A stretch of DNA of 64,000 nucleotides from Halomonas sp. (GTDB lineage Bacteria > Pseudomonadota > Gammaproteobacteria > Pseudomonadales > Halomonadaceae), in the NCBI RefSeq assembly GCF_020832045.1, contig NZ_JAFIFK010000032.1:38600-102599 (forward strand), read 5' to 3'. Within the stretch, counting starts at the first letter, position 1, and each line of letters starts with the position of its first letter. The notes beneath the pieces are model-generated. The model made no database searches. It was given only the letters and a program-made list of their open reading frames with translations, and was not told the origin of the DNA. Shown here piece by piece: positions 17,378-25,581 of this stretch. A program made the position numbers and the translations under genes.

Positions 17378-20300
17378 TGCGCCTGTCCGACATTGCCGTC
17401 CAGCGACCGGTACTGGCTACGGTACTCGCCTTGCTGATCGTCGCCTTCGGCCTGCTCTCGCTGGAACGGCTCTCACTACAGGAGTACCCCGCCATCGACC
17501 CGCCGGTGGTGAGTATCGATACCCGCTATCCCGGCGCGGCGGCCAACGTGGTCGAATCGCGCATCACCCAGGTATTGGAGGATCGCATCGCCGGTATCGA
17601 AGGTATCGAAGTCGTAACCTCCTCCAGCGAAGATGGTCGTTCGCGGATCAACATCGAATTCAATCTCGGCATGGACATCGACGCTGCCGCCAACGATGTG
17701 CGTGACCGCATCGGCGGTGCCCAGCGCAACCTGCCCGACGACGCCGACCCACCGGAAGTGCAGAAGGCCGACTCCAGCGAAGAAATCGTGGTGTGGCTGA
17801 GCCTCTCCGGCGAAGGCTACTCCATGCCGGAACTGACCGACTACGCCAACCGCTACCTCGTTGACCGTCTATCGGTACAGCCCGGCGTGGCTCGGGTACG
17901 CCTGGGCGGCGGGCGCGACTATGCGATGCGCGTGTGGCTCGACCGCAACGCCCTGGCCGCGCGCAACTTGACGGTGAGCGACGTGGAGAACGCCCTGCGC
18001 GCCGAGAACGTGGAGCTTCCCGCCGGCTCCATCGAATCCCGCGAGCGCCAATTCATCGTTCGTCTGCCGCGCAGTTTCGCCGTGGCGGAGGACTTCCAGC
18101 GGCTGGCCATCGACCAGGGAAGCGACGGTTATTTGATCCGACTGGGTGATGTCGCCCGAGTGGAAGTGGGTTCGGTGGACGACCGCTCCGTGTTCCGCGC
18201 CAACGGCGTACCGATGGTGGGACTGGGAATCATGATGCAGTCCACCGCCAACGTACTGGAGCTATCCCAAGGGGTTCAGGAGGAGATGGATCGGTTACAG
18301 GCCACCCTGCCCGAGGGCATGGAACTGAGCCTCAATTTTGACGCCTCGGTGTTCGTGGCCGGCGCCATCGAGCAGGTGGTGCTGACGCTGTTCATCGCCA
18401 TGGGGCTGGTGGTGGTGGTGATCTTCATGTTCCTTGGCAACGTGCGCACTACCCTGGTGCCGGCGGTGACGGTCCCCATTGCCATCATCGGCTCGTTCAT
18501 CGCGCTCGCCGCCATGGGGTTCTCGATCAATCTGCTCACCCTGCTGGCCTTGGTATTGGCCATCGGCCTGATCGTCGACGATGCCATCGTTGTGCTCGAG
18601 AACATCAACCGGCGCATGCACGACTACGGCGAAACGCCGCTAGTGGCGGCGTTTCGCGGAACTCGACAGATCGCCTTCGCCGTTATCGCCACCACTCTGG
18701 TGCTGATCGCGGTCTTCGTGCCGCTGAGCTTCCTGCAGGGTAACGTGGGCCGTCTGTTCTCCGAGTTCGCCTTGACCATGGCGGCGGCAGTGGCCATCTC
18801 CAGCCTGCTGGCACTCACTCTGACACCGATGATGGCCTCGAAGATTCTCAAGCCCAACATGGGAGACAGCTGGACGGCCCGCGGCGTGCAGTGGTTGCTC
18901 GAATTGTCGCAGCGTATCTATCGTATGCTGCTCGAGGTAGTGCTCAAGGCACGCCTGGCGGTGCTGGCCGTCTTTGCCGTGCTGATAGCGGCAACCCTCT
19001 GGATGGCGGAGCAGTTGCCCAATGAATACACCCCCCAGGAGGATCGGGGTAATTTCATCATCCTGGTCAACGGCCCCGAAGGCGCTACGTTCGACTACAT
19101 CATGGATTACATGGACGAGATCGAGCTGCGCCTGCAGCCGCTGCTGGACTCGGGCGAACTCGAGCGCGTGGTGATCCGCGCACCGCGGGGGTTCGGCAAT
19201 ATCGAGAACTACAACAGCGGCTTCGCCATCATCAACATGGCCGACTGGGGAAACCGCCGCAGCGCCTGGGAGATAATGGACGAGGTACGCGGAGTTCTGG
19301 CCGACCTTCCCGGGATACAGGCCAGCCCGGTAATGCGCCAGGGATTCGGCCAGCGCGTGCAGAAGCCGGTGCAGTTCGTGCTGGGCGGCGGAACCTACGA
19401 GCAGCTCGCCGAGTGGCGCGATCTGATGTTCGATCACATTCGTGAGCACAACCCGCGCCTGGCGGGCCTGGAGAGCGACTACCGCGAAACGCAGCCACAG
19501 CTGCGCGTCGACATCGACTACGAGCGGGCAGCGTCACTCGGAGTCACGGTGACCGAGATAGGCCGCACCCTGGAGGTGCTGCTGGGCGGGCGCAACGTGA
19601 CGCGCTACGTGGACGACGGTGAGGAGTACGACGTCATTCTCGAAGGCGACCGTGCCAGGCAGAACAGCCCCCGCGCCCTGGACAATATACAAGTACGCTC
19701 GGCGCGCTCGGGCGAGCTGATCCCCATGGCCAGCCTGGTGACACTGACCGACTTTGCCGGTGCCAGTACGCTGAACCGCTTCAACCGCATTCGCTCCATC
19801 ACCATCGAAGCCAATCTGGTGGATGGCTATCCGTTAGGTGAAGCACTGGAGTATCTGGAGCAGACGGCCAACGAAATTCTTCCGCCCGAGGCACAAACCA
19901 ACGTGGCCGGTCCTTCCCGCGACTATCGCGAGGCCAGCGGTGCCACCACCTTCCTGCTGGTGCTGGGTGCGCTGGTGGTATTCCTGGTGCTGGCAGCTCA
20001 GTTCGAGAGCTTCGTACACCCTTTCGTGATCATGCTCACCGTGCCCTTGGCCATGAGCGGCGCACTACTCGGCCTGTTGCTCACCGGCCAGTCGCTCAAC
20101 ATCTACAGCCAGGTGGGCCTCGTCATGCTGATCGGCCTGGCCGCCAAGAACGGTATTCTCATCGTGGAATTCGCCAATCAGCTGCGCGACCAGGGCCTGG
20201 ACTTCCGCGATGCTCTGCTCGAGGCCGCCGTGACGCGCCTGCGCCCGATCCTGATGACGGCGGTCACGACCATGGCCGGCGCCATTCCGCTGATTCTCTC

Positions 20301-20493
20301 CACCGGCGCCGGTGCCGAATCACGCATGGTGATCGGCACGGTAATCATGGCAGGCGTGGCCGCGGCCACCTTCTTCACACTCTTCGTGGTGCCGGTGGCC
20401 TACGATCTGCTGGCGCGCCATACCGGCTCCCCAGGCGACGTGAAGCGGCGCCTTGAAACCGAAATGGACGAGGGTCCCGTCGAGACTCGCTGA
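17377..20493 (+). CDS. RND-family (HAE1) multidrug efflux transporter
   Basis: 1038 residues, full length for the AcrB/MdtB class. TM1 is at 10-30. A large periplasmic loop is followed by TM2-6, with the proton-relay TM4 motif GLIVDDAIVVLENINRRM near residues 396-413. A second half repeats the plan, with conserved VGLVMLIGLAAKNGILIVEF in TM10. It forms the inner-membrane trimeric pump, driven by the proton gradient. It directly follows the adaptor gene (ATGA-type junction). The short C-terminal tail is hydrophilic. An intrinsic terminator lies 18 bp downstream. Confidence 0.95.
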   Translation: MRLSDIAVQRPVLATVLALLIVAFGLLSLERLSLQEYPAIDPPVVSIDTRYPGAAANVVESRITQVLEDRIAGIEGIEVVTSSSEDGRSRINIEFNLGMDIDAAANDVRDRIGGAQRNLPDDADPPEVQKADSSEEIVVWLSLSGEGYSMPELTDYANRYLVDRLSVQPGVARVRLGGGRDYAMRVWLDRNALAARNLTVSDVENALRAENVELPAGSIESRERQFIVRLPRSFAVAEDFQRLAIDQGSDGYLIRLGDVARVEVGSVDDRSVFRANGVPMVGLGIMMQSTANVLELSQGVQEEMDRLQATLPEGMELSLNFDASVFVAGAIEQVVLTLFIAMGLVVVVIFMFLGNVRTTLVPAVTVPIAIIGSFIALAAMGFSINLLTLLALVLAIGLIVDDAIVVLENINRRMHDYGETPLVAAFRGTRQIAFAVIATTLVLIAVFVPLSFLQGNVGRLFSEFALTMAAAVAISSLLALTLTPMMASKILKPNMGDSWTARGVQWLLELSQRIYRMLLEVVLKARLAVLAVFAVLIAATLWMAEQLPNEYTPQEDRGNFIILVNGPEGATFDYIMDYMDEIELRLQPLLDSGELERVVIRAPRGFGNIENYNSGFAIINMADWGNRRSAWEIMDEVRGVLADLPGIQASPVMRQGFGQRVQKPVQFVLGGGTYEQLAEWRDLMFDHIREHNPRLAGLESDYRETQPQLRVDIDYERAASLGVTVTEIGRTLEVLLGGRNVTRYVDDGEEYDVILEGDRARQNSPRALDNIQVRSARSGELIPMASLVTLTDFAGASTLNRFNRIRSITIEANLVDGYPLGEALEYLEQTANEILPPEAQTNVAGPSRDYREASGATTFLLVLGALVVFLVLAAQFESFVHPFVIMLTVPLAMSGALLGLLLTGQSLNIYSQVGLVMLIGLAAKNGILIVEFANQLRDQGLDFRDALLEAAVTRLRPILMTAVTTMAGAIPLILSTGAGAESRMVIGTVIMAGVAAATFFTLFVVPVAYDLLARHTGSPGDVKRRLETEMDEGPVETR

Positions 20494-20510
20494 GCTGCAC
20501 ATAAAAAGCA

Positions 20511-20536
20511 TGAGGGCCACCCTGGGGTGGCCCTCA
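20511..20536. terminator. Bidirectional intrinsic terminator between RND pump and DUF3617 gene
   Basis: A perfect 11-bp stem (TGAGGGCCACC / GGTGGCCCTCA) closes a CTGG loop, with A-rich sequence on the left and ATTAT on the right. It lies between two convergent genes and can end both transcripts. Confidence 0.85.
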
Positions 20537-20556
20537 TTATGTACAGGGAGACAGGC

Positions 20557-20982
20557 TCAGCAGTCGCCGAGTCGCTCACCCTCGATGGTAGTCTCCAGGC
20601 GCATCTGGCCCATCGGAGAATCGGTATCGATGTTCACGCTGCCTTCGACCCGCTCACCCAGAAAGTCCATGCGGCCGTCGATGTTGGCCTCGCCACCTTC
20701 GGCATGGCAGACCATGCGGTAGTCGACCCCGTCGGCAGAAACATTGTGCTCCAGCAGTTCACATCCTTCCTCGACTTCCAGGAACTGGAAATCGGCATCG
20801 TCGAGATCGCCCTGTACGATGCACTCCTGATGACTTTCCGTCTGGTCGGGAATCGGCACGTCGCCCTTGACGGAAGTGGTGCTGGTGAATTGCCACTGGC
20901 CCGGCACGATGTTGGGTGCATCCGACAGCGCTGTCAGCGGAAACATCAGCACGGCAGCGGCTAGCAAAGGGCGTAAGGACAT
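20557..20982 (-). CDS. DUF3617-family secreted protein
   Basis: 141 residues from ATG 20982 (GGAG six bases ahead). A signal peptide (MSLRPLLAAAVLMFPLTALS) is followed by a small beta-rich domain opening with PGQWQFTSTT, with four cysteines (CIVQ, GCELL, VCHAE and a C-terminal GDC) likely to form disulfides. This is the usual DUF3617 layout in proteobacteria. Probably periplasmic; the function is unknown. It lies downstream of the GGDEF-EAL gene on the same strand with a 118-bp gap. Confidence 0.8.
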   Translation of the reverse strand: MSLRPLLAAAVLMFPLTALSDAPNIVPGQWQFTSTTSVKGDVPIPDQTESHQECIVQGDLDDADFQFLEVEEGCELLEHNVSADGVDYRMVCHAEGGEANIDGRMDFLGERVEGSVNIDTDSPMGQMRLETTIEGERLGDC

Positions 20983-21100
20983 GAAACTCTCCGTTGTGGA
21001 ATGGCAAGGTTGAGGAAGCGAATCTTCCGGAAACATGTACGAGCCAGCTTAACCCAGCGGCGACAGGAAATGGAGGGAGCATAGTGACCAGGCTCCGTGA

Positions 21101-23017
21101 TCACATAGGGAGATAGCTGCGCCCTTCCAGCTTCAGGTCCTGCATCGCCTGAGGGCGGCCGAAGAGATACCCTTGGAACACCTTGCAGCCATGTTCGAGC
21201 AACCAGCGATGCTGGGCCTCGTTCTCGACACCCTCTGCGGTGATTTTCAGGCCGAGACTCTGCGCCAGGGTAATTGTCGTGTTCACGATTGCCGCATCGA
21301 CGGGATCCTCGAGCACTCCGTGGATAAACGACTTGTCTATCTTCAGCCCATGCAAGGGCAACCTCTTGAGATAATTGAGCGAAGAGAAGCCCGTACCGAA
21401 ATCGTCCAGGGCAAAACGAATACCGACCTTGCTGAGACGCAACATGATGTCACGCACTCGCTGCGGGTCTTCCATCAGCAGGCTTTCGGTGACTTCCAGA
21501 ATCAAACGCGCCGGGTTGGCGCCGGTCATCTCCAGAGTGTGCTGCACTCGTGCAATGAAATCCGTTTGATGAAACTGAACCGAGCTGACGTTGACCGCAA
21601 TGGATAGCCACTCCTTGTCACACTCCTCGGACCAAACCGCCAACTGTTGGCAAGCCGTTTCGAGTACCCAATAGCCGATGGGCAGGATCAAGCGGTTCTT
21701 CTCCGCCAAGGGTATGAAAAGTGCAGGCGGTACCAGGCCGCGCCCGGGATGGTTCCAACGGATCAAGGCCTCGACGCCGGTAACCCTTGAGTGATCGTCC
21801 ACTTGCACCTGATAGTGAAGGCACAGCTCGTTGCGCGCCAGCGCCTGGTGCAGATCGGATTCGAGAAAGACTCGTTCCATCACGTCGGCTTGCATCTCGG
21901 CATTGAAGAAGCGCAGCGTGTTTCCCCCAGCCGCCTTGGCCTGTTGCAGGGCAATGTCCGCCTGACGCATGGCGGTATCGACGTTGGCTGTGCCATCGGC
22001 GAAAAGCGCGATGCCGATGCTGGCCGTGACGGGTAGTGTCATCAGCCGATCGTCCTCGGCCTGTGCACTCATTATCTGTCCCAGCAGCTTCTCGCCCACT
22101 CGCTCGGTGGCATGGGCCGCCTGCTCCACATCCAATCCCAGGTCGTGTATGAGCAATACGAATTCATCGGCCCCCAGCCGCGCCAGGGTATCACTCTCTC
22201 GCACGACATCTTCGAGGCGCTGAGCCACCCTTTGCAGCAACCTGTCGCCGCTGTAGAGCCCCTGTGTCTCGTTGATGACCTTGAAGTCATCGAGGTCAAT
22301 GAACAGCAACGCAGCGTAGCGCTCGCTACGCCGAGTCCCCTTGACGACCATTTCGAGACGATCCAGCAACAAACGGCGGTTGGGCAGCCCGGTCAACGGA
22401 TCGTAGAACGTAAGGCGATACTTGCTTTCCTGGATATCACGATACTCGGTCACATCGGTGGCAATCCCGCACAGTGCACGCACCGAGCCATCGCCTGCAT
22501 ATAAAGGAAGCTTGATCGACAGATAGGTGTTGATGGCATCGCCTTCACCGAAAAGATGCCCCTCCTCCGCCACGACCTTTTCACCCTGCTCCAGTACGCG
22601 GCGATCATTGAAGCGAAGATCCGTTGCCATGTTGGAGTCAAAGAAGTCGCTATCGGTTTTGCCAAGAATCGAGTCGGTCGGCAAGCCGATGACCTCGGCC
22701 GCCTTGCGGTTGACATATTGGTAACGAAAATCGGTAGACTTGACGAAAATGCAGGCGTCGACGCTATCGAGAATGGTAGCCAGCTCTTCCCGACTGGCAC
22801 GCAAACGATGGGTTTCATTTGTCAGCCGGCGGCGGTAAGCCAAGCCGACCATCACCAGTACGAGAGCGAGTACTACAGCCAAGGCAACACCACCCCAGCC
22901 GGGAACCGGAGGCATCGTGCCGTTCGCGGCAGCAGCAAAAGTGGTCGAAGGCAAGGCAGTCGCCAAACCGGCAATAGCTGCAAGGCACACGATGGCTAGC
23001 CAGTTAGAGTTTGGCAT
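21101..23017 (-). CDS. Membrane PAS-GGDEF-EAL protein (c-di-GMP turnover)
   Basis: 638 residues. An N-terminal signal-anchor and a second hydrophobic helix (about 40-62) precede a PAS domain (about 78-200, ILDSVDACIFVKSTDFRYQYVN). A GGDEF domain has the active-site variant RLGADEF near residue 280. The EAL domain is full, with EALIRW, NVSSVQFH, EVTES, DDFGTGFSSLNYLKRLP and ITAEGVE. The EAL catalytic residues look intact, so it is probably a phosphodiesterase; the GADEF variant may still be a cyclase. Two Csr-type sRNAs lie just upstream on the same strand. In E. coli a GGDEF-EAL protein (CsrD) controls CsrB decay, but this protein has a PAS domain and an intact EAL, so equivalence is not claimed. 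Confidence 0.9.
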   Translation of the reverse strand: MPNSNWLAIVCLAAIAGLATALPSTTFAAAANGTMPPVPGWGGVALAVVLALVLVMVGLAYRRRLTNETHRLRASREELATILDSVDACIFVKSTDFRYQYVNRKAAEVIGLPTDSILGKTDSDFFDSNMATDLRFNDRRVLEQGEKVVAEEGHLFGEGDAINTYLSIKLPLYAGDGSVRALCGIATDVTEYRDIQESKYRLTFYDPLTGLPNRRLLLDRLEMVVKGTRRSERYAALLFIDLDDFKVINETQGLYSGDRLLQRVAQRLEDVVRESDTLARLGADEFVLLIHDLGLDVEQAAHATERVGEKLLGQIMSAQAEDDRLMTLPVTASIGIALFADGTANVDTAMRQADIALQQAKAAGGNTLRFFNAEMQADVMERVFLESDLHQALARNELCLHYQVQVDDHSRVTGVEALIRWNHPGRGLVPPALFIPLAEKNRLILPIGYWVLETACQQLAVWSEECDKEWLSIAVNVSSVQFHQTDFIARVQHTLEMTGANPARLILEVTESLLMEDPQRVRDIMLRLSKVGIRFALDDFGTGFSSLNYLKRLPLHGLKIDKSFIHGVLEDPVDAAIVNTTITLAQSLGLKITAEGVENEAQHRWLLEHGCKVFQGYLFGRPQAMQDLKLEGRSYLPM

Positions 23018-23106
23018 GCCGTCACCTATTGGAAGGATACGTCAAGTTATAGCAGATAAACCTAAAGTTTCCGAAAAATACATACTTAAACGTAAGCGCA
23101 GGCACA

Positions 23107-23243
23107 ATGAAAGAGCCCGGCCTTGCGGCCGGGCTGATCTTTGCTTCCATGCAACTCTCACGACCATCCTGGTCGAGCTTCCTTGGATCTTGCATCATCC
23201 TGATGCGGCCATCCCTGACGAGAGCCTCCTGCTCATGGGATCA
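23107..23243 (-). ncRNA. CsrB/RsmZ-like regulatory RNA, chromosomal copy 1
   Basis: Read on the minus strand, about 137 nt contain six GGA motifs, mostly in hairpin loops: CAGGAGG, CAGGGATG, GCATC-AGGAT-GATGC, CAAGGAAG, GACC-AGGAT-GGTC and CATGGAAG. A strong intrinsic terminator closes the RNA. This is the design of Csr/Rsm sRNAs, which titrate the translational regulator CsrA/RsmA. A GacA/UvrY-like box lies 55 nt ahead of the first hairpin. The 5' end is approximate. The RNA ends about 90 bp before the GGDEF-EAL gene. No protein frame explains the conservation with copy 2. Confidence 0.85.
23109..23134 (-). terminator. Terminator of sRNA copy 1
   Basis: The stem GCCCGGCC/GGCCGGGC (23115-23134) with a four-base loop is followed on the minus strand by TCTTTC. 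It marks the 3' end of the RNA. Confidence 0.9.
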
Positions 23244-23291
23244 GCATGGCAGCTTTGTAAGAAAACGCAGTTAACCTGGGATATGCCCTGT

Positions 23292-23309
23292 TGTAGGAAA
23301 TTGCCGACA
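23292..23309 (-). promoter_or_regulatory. GacA/UvrY-type upstream box of sRNA copy 1
   Basis: The minus strand reads TGTCGG-N6-CCTACA, close to the GacA consensus TGTAAG-N6-CTTACA. Six bases later comes the conserved block CATATCCCAGGTTA shared with copy 2. The box lies 55 nt before the first hairpin, the usual distance for an upstream activating site. Confidence 0.7.
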
Positions 23310-23458
23310 AAGCTTGTAGTGTTTTCACTTACTGTAAACGGCTTACCATTTCCCCTTCTCTGCCTAACCCGCTGAAACAATTATTCTTACTCAGCCGCTT
23401 GAAGCATATGCCAACCTTGCTCGAGAAGATGACACGTTTCATCCACTCAGCAGCCAGA

Positions 23459-23491
23459 TGAAAAAAAGAAAGCCCGGCCTTTCGGCCGGGC
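23459..23491 (-). terminator. Terminator of sRNA copy 2
   Basis: The stem GCCCGGCC/GGCCGGGC (23472-23491) with a TTTC loop is followed on the minus strand by TTTCTTTTTTT. Confidence 0.93.
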
Positions 23492-23605
23492 TGAATCTTC
23501 GCTTCCCTACATCCTCCTCGAGCGTCCGTTGCTCAAGCATCCCTGGATCTGAGTCATCCTGACTCGTTCTTCCCTGATGAGCCTCCCTGGCTCATGTGCA
23601 TAGTC
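23461..23605 (-). ncRNA. CsrB/RsmZ-like regulatory RNA, chromosomal copy 2
   Basis: On the minus strand about 145 nt hold seven or eight GGA motifs. These include ATGAGCC-AGGGA-GGCTCAT, TCAGGGAAG, GAGTC-AGGAT-GACTC, CCAGGGATG, CAACGGACG in a GAGC/GCTC hairpin, GGAGGATG and TAGGGAAG. A terminator with a long T run follows. Layout, end sequence and promoter match copy 1, so the two are tandem paralogues, as in species with RsmY/RsmZ or CsrB/CsrC. The binding partner would be CsrA/RsmA, encoded elsewhere. The 5' end is approximate. Confidence 0.88.
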
Positions 23606-23650
23606 TGGCAGCCATGGACCCTTGCATATCTAACCTGGGATATGAGTCGA

Positions 23651-23668
23651 TGTAAGAGATAACCGACA
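23651..23668 (-). promoter_or_regulatory. GacA/UvrY-type upstream box of sRNA copy 2
   Basis: The minus strand reads TGTCGG-N6-CTTACA, with the right half-site matching the consensus exactly. The same downstream block CATATCCCAGGTTA and the same 55-nt distance to the first hairpin are seen as in copy 1. Confidence 0.75.
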
Positions 23669-23813
23669 AGGCTGCTTGGATATAGGAGCGTTGTTGCCTG
23701 AATACAAAAAAGCCGGCTCATTGCCCGGGTTTCCTACGTGACTGCTCGCCAAGCCTCCGCAACTGGGACACTCCTGCCTAGTTGCTCTTGCTCACCAACT
23801 GGGATAGCTGTCG

Positions 23814-24236
23814 CTATCGAAGGGCATTTGCCAGCCGCATTAGCATGGTTACAACAATCTCAGGAGCAAGCGGCGCTGCGGCATCGACAAGGCGCTTTTC
23901 GACATCGGCGACGATTGCAGAGGCTGCCCCCAGGGCCCGATCGCCCGCGGGCGTCAATTCGGTCTTCTGAACGCGCCTGTGCTCCGGATGAGGAGTACGT
24001 TTGATGAAGCCCGCCTTCTCGAGCGTGACGAGAATCGCCTGCATTGTCTGCGGCGTGATGAAGGCTTGGCGCGCCAGTGCAGCGTTTGATGCTCCTGGTT
24101 CGACCTTCAAGTAAGCAAGCACCGCATATTGAGGCGTGGTCAGACCGATCTGACGCAATTCAGCATCCATGCGCGCCCGAAGCGCCTGTTGGGCCTGCTT
24201 CAACGCGAAACCGATCGTCGCATAGGGGTCGTCCAT
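23814..24236 (-). CDS. MarR-family transcriptional regulator
   Basis: 140 residues from ATG 24236 (TTG 24242 is an alternative). The winged helix-turn-helix is clear: LTTPQYAVLAYLKVEPGASNAALARQAFITPQTMQAILVTLEKAGFIKRTPHPEHRRVQKTELTPAG, with the wing at PEHRR. It is transcribed divergently from the VOC protein gene 24324, which together with the decayed quinone-reductase gene is its likely target. The ligand is unknown; stress by electrophiles or quinones is a guess from the neighbours. Confidence 0.88.
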   Translation of the reverse strand: MDDPYATIGFALKQAQQALRARMDAELRQIGLTTPQYAVLAYLKVEPGASNAALARQAFITPQTMQAILVTLEKAGFIKRTPHPEHRRVQKTELTPAGDRALGAASAIVADVEKRLVDAAAPLAPEIVVTMLMRLANALR

Positions 24237-24323
24237 CAGCAAACTCGTGTTGACATATCAGGGCCCTTATATAATATAAGCGTCCTGATACTATCAAATC
24301 CGACAACACAAGGAAACCCCGTC

Positions 24324-24695
24324 ATGCCGCATCTGATCGGACCAGATTTCATTGGCATTCAAGTCAAGGACATTGAAGCAGCCCGCGTCTTTTACACTGA
24401 CGTCGTCGGGCTTCGCCCCGCGCCCATGAGCCCGCCGGGAGCCGTCGTGTTCGATACCAAGCCGGTGCCGTTTGCTGTCCGCACGCCTGTCATCGACCTG
24501 GAGGCGACCGATAAGCTGGGCTGGGGCATTGCCATCTGGTTCGGCTGTGATGACGCTGATGCACTGCACGACCATCTCATTGGTCAAGGCGTCGAAGTCG
24601 AGTTTGCTCCGAAGGGCGGGCCGTTCGGCCGCTATTTCGCGTTCCGCGATCCGTTCGGCTACTCCATCACGGCCCACACGGTCGTGAAGTCCTGA
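24324..24695 (+). CDS. VOC (glyoxalase/dioxygenase-fold) family protein
   Basis: 123 residues from ATG 24324 with AGGA nine bases ahead. Two beta-alpha-beta-beta-beta modules are visible: residues 1-55 (PDFIGIQVKDIEAARVFYTDVVGL) and 60-120 (VEVEFAPKGGPFGRYFAFRDPFGYSI). The closing F.DPFGY motif is typical of glyoxalase/bleomycin-resistance-type proteins. The substrate is unknown. It is controlled, probably, by the divergent MarR regulator. A remnant of a quinone-reductase gene follows 24 bp after the stop. Confidence 0.85.
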   Translation: MPHLIGPDFIGIQVKDIEAARVFYTDVVGLRPAPMSPPGAVVFDTKPVPFAVRTPVIDLEATDKLGWGIAIWFGCDDADALHDHLIGQGVEVEFAPKGGPFGRYFAFRDPFGYSITAHTVVKS

Positions 24696-24718
24696 TTCAG
24701 CGACCAAGGAAACGGTAC

Positions 24719-25180
24719 ATGGAGAACCACATGGCGTTGGTGCCCCCGGCGCTTCATCACGGGGCGGTGATCGGGAGTGCGGGCGAAGGACGGTTCTCGA
24801 CCGCCACCCGCGCTGACTTCGCCGAATCCGCAGCCGTAGTACTCTCGACTGAAAGTCACGCGGAACGCACCTACGAGTTGGCGGGCGACTAAAGCTACAG
24901 TTTGGCCGATCTTGCCGACGCAATCGCCGCGGCCGCCGGTAAGCCCATCGCGTATGAGGATATGCCCGGCGCTATCTTCAAGAATGCGCTTATCGGTATG
25001 GGTGTCCCCGAGAGCGTGGCCGAACTTATCGCGGATGCCGACGTTGCGGCTTCCAAGGGAGCATTAGAAGACAATAGCCGCCAACTCAGCGCACTGATCG
25101 GCCGCCCGACGGCTGACTATCGACAGGTGGTTGAACAGACGATCCGAGGCCTCACGCAGCTTCACACAACCGGCATTTGA
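24719..25180 (+). pseudogene. Truncated and interrupted QorB/YtfG-like NAD(P)H:quinone reductase
   Basis: The translation matches only the C-terminal half of NmrA-like quinone oxidoreductases (GAVIGSAGEGRFSTATRADF, TYELAGD, SYSLADLADAI, DVAASKGALEDNSRQLSALIGRP). The N-terminal Rossmann part with the nucleotide site is missing. An in-frame TAA at 24890-24892 splits what is left into 57 and about 96 codons. A ribosome site (AAGGAAACGGTAC) identical in core to that of the preceding gene suggests a deletion fused its upstream region to this remnant. It is non-functional as an enzyme. It lies 200 bp from attL. Confidence 0.8.
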
Positions 25181-25349
25181 GGGATTGGATCATGACGTTC
25201 TGGTCTTTAAACGGAATTCGAGGCTCGCCGAGGCTGACATCCCACATTGACGACTCTTCGCTGCTCCGAGTGGAACCGCGATAGCAAGCCCCGCGCGCCA
25301 GCCGGGGGGCTATTGGCCGCATTATAGTGGGATGACGGATAACGCAAAA

Positions 25350-25372
25350 AACCAGCCGTAAGCGACTGGTTT
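25350..25372 (-). terminator. Original terminator of the tRNA-Ser gene, displaced by the prophage
   Basis: On the minus strand, AACCAG-N10-CTGGTT with two further pairs is followed by TTTTGCG. It lies just outside attL, so before integration it was directly downstream of the tRNA-Ser now found at 62739-62826. Confidence 0.65.
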
Positions 25373-25379
25373 CTCGGAA

Positions 25380-25406
25380 TCTGTGGCGGAGAGGGAGGGA
25401 TTCGAA
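25380..25406. other. attL core
   Basis: 27 bp identical to 62735-62761. It corresponds to the last bases of tRNA-Ser (part of the T-arm, acceptor stem and CCA). Only this fragment of the tRNA remains here. Confidence 0.92.
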
Positions 25407-25481
25407 ACCACCATCTCGGGTCTTTTTCACAATAAGCTATTGATTTTATTGATTCGACAGGAAGCCATTAGGCCCTATTTT

Positions 25482-25499
25482 GTTCCCATTACGTTCCCA
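25482..25499 (+). repeat. Integrase arm-type sites, attL side (2 x GTTCCCA)
   Basis: GTTCCCA occurs at 25482 and 25493, 11 bp apart, 76 bp inside the core. The same heptamer (RTTCCCA) occurs three times at 12-bp spacing 56 bp inside attR. Paired arrays flanking the core are the layout of tyrosine-integrase arm sites. Confidence 0.6.
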
Positions 25500-25581
25500 G
25501 CCGCAATAGAGGGGATGGCATAACGCGTGCGCATGCGTGACATACGCGAGGGGTACTCTAAAATCCCTGGGGGGCTGGGAA

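Noticed and set aside
23701-23813. A T-tailed GC segment on the minus strand near the MarR gene
   Set aside because: The arms do not pair well and GGA motifs are not in regular hairpins; at most a weak terminator or a degenerate relict.
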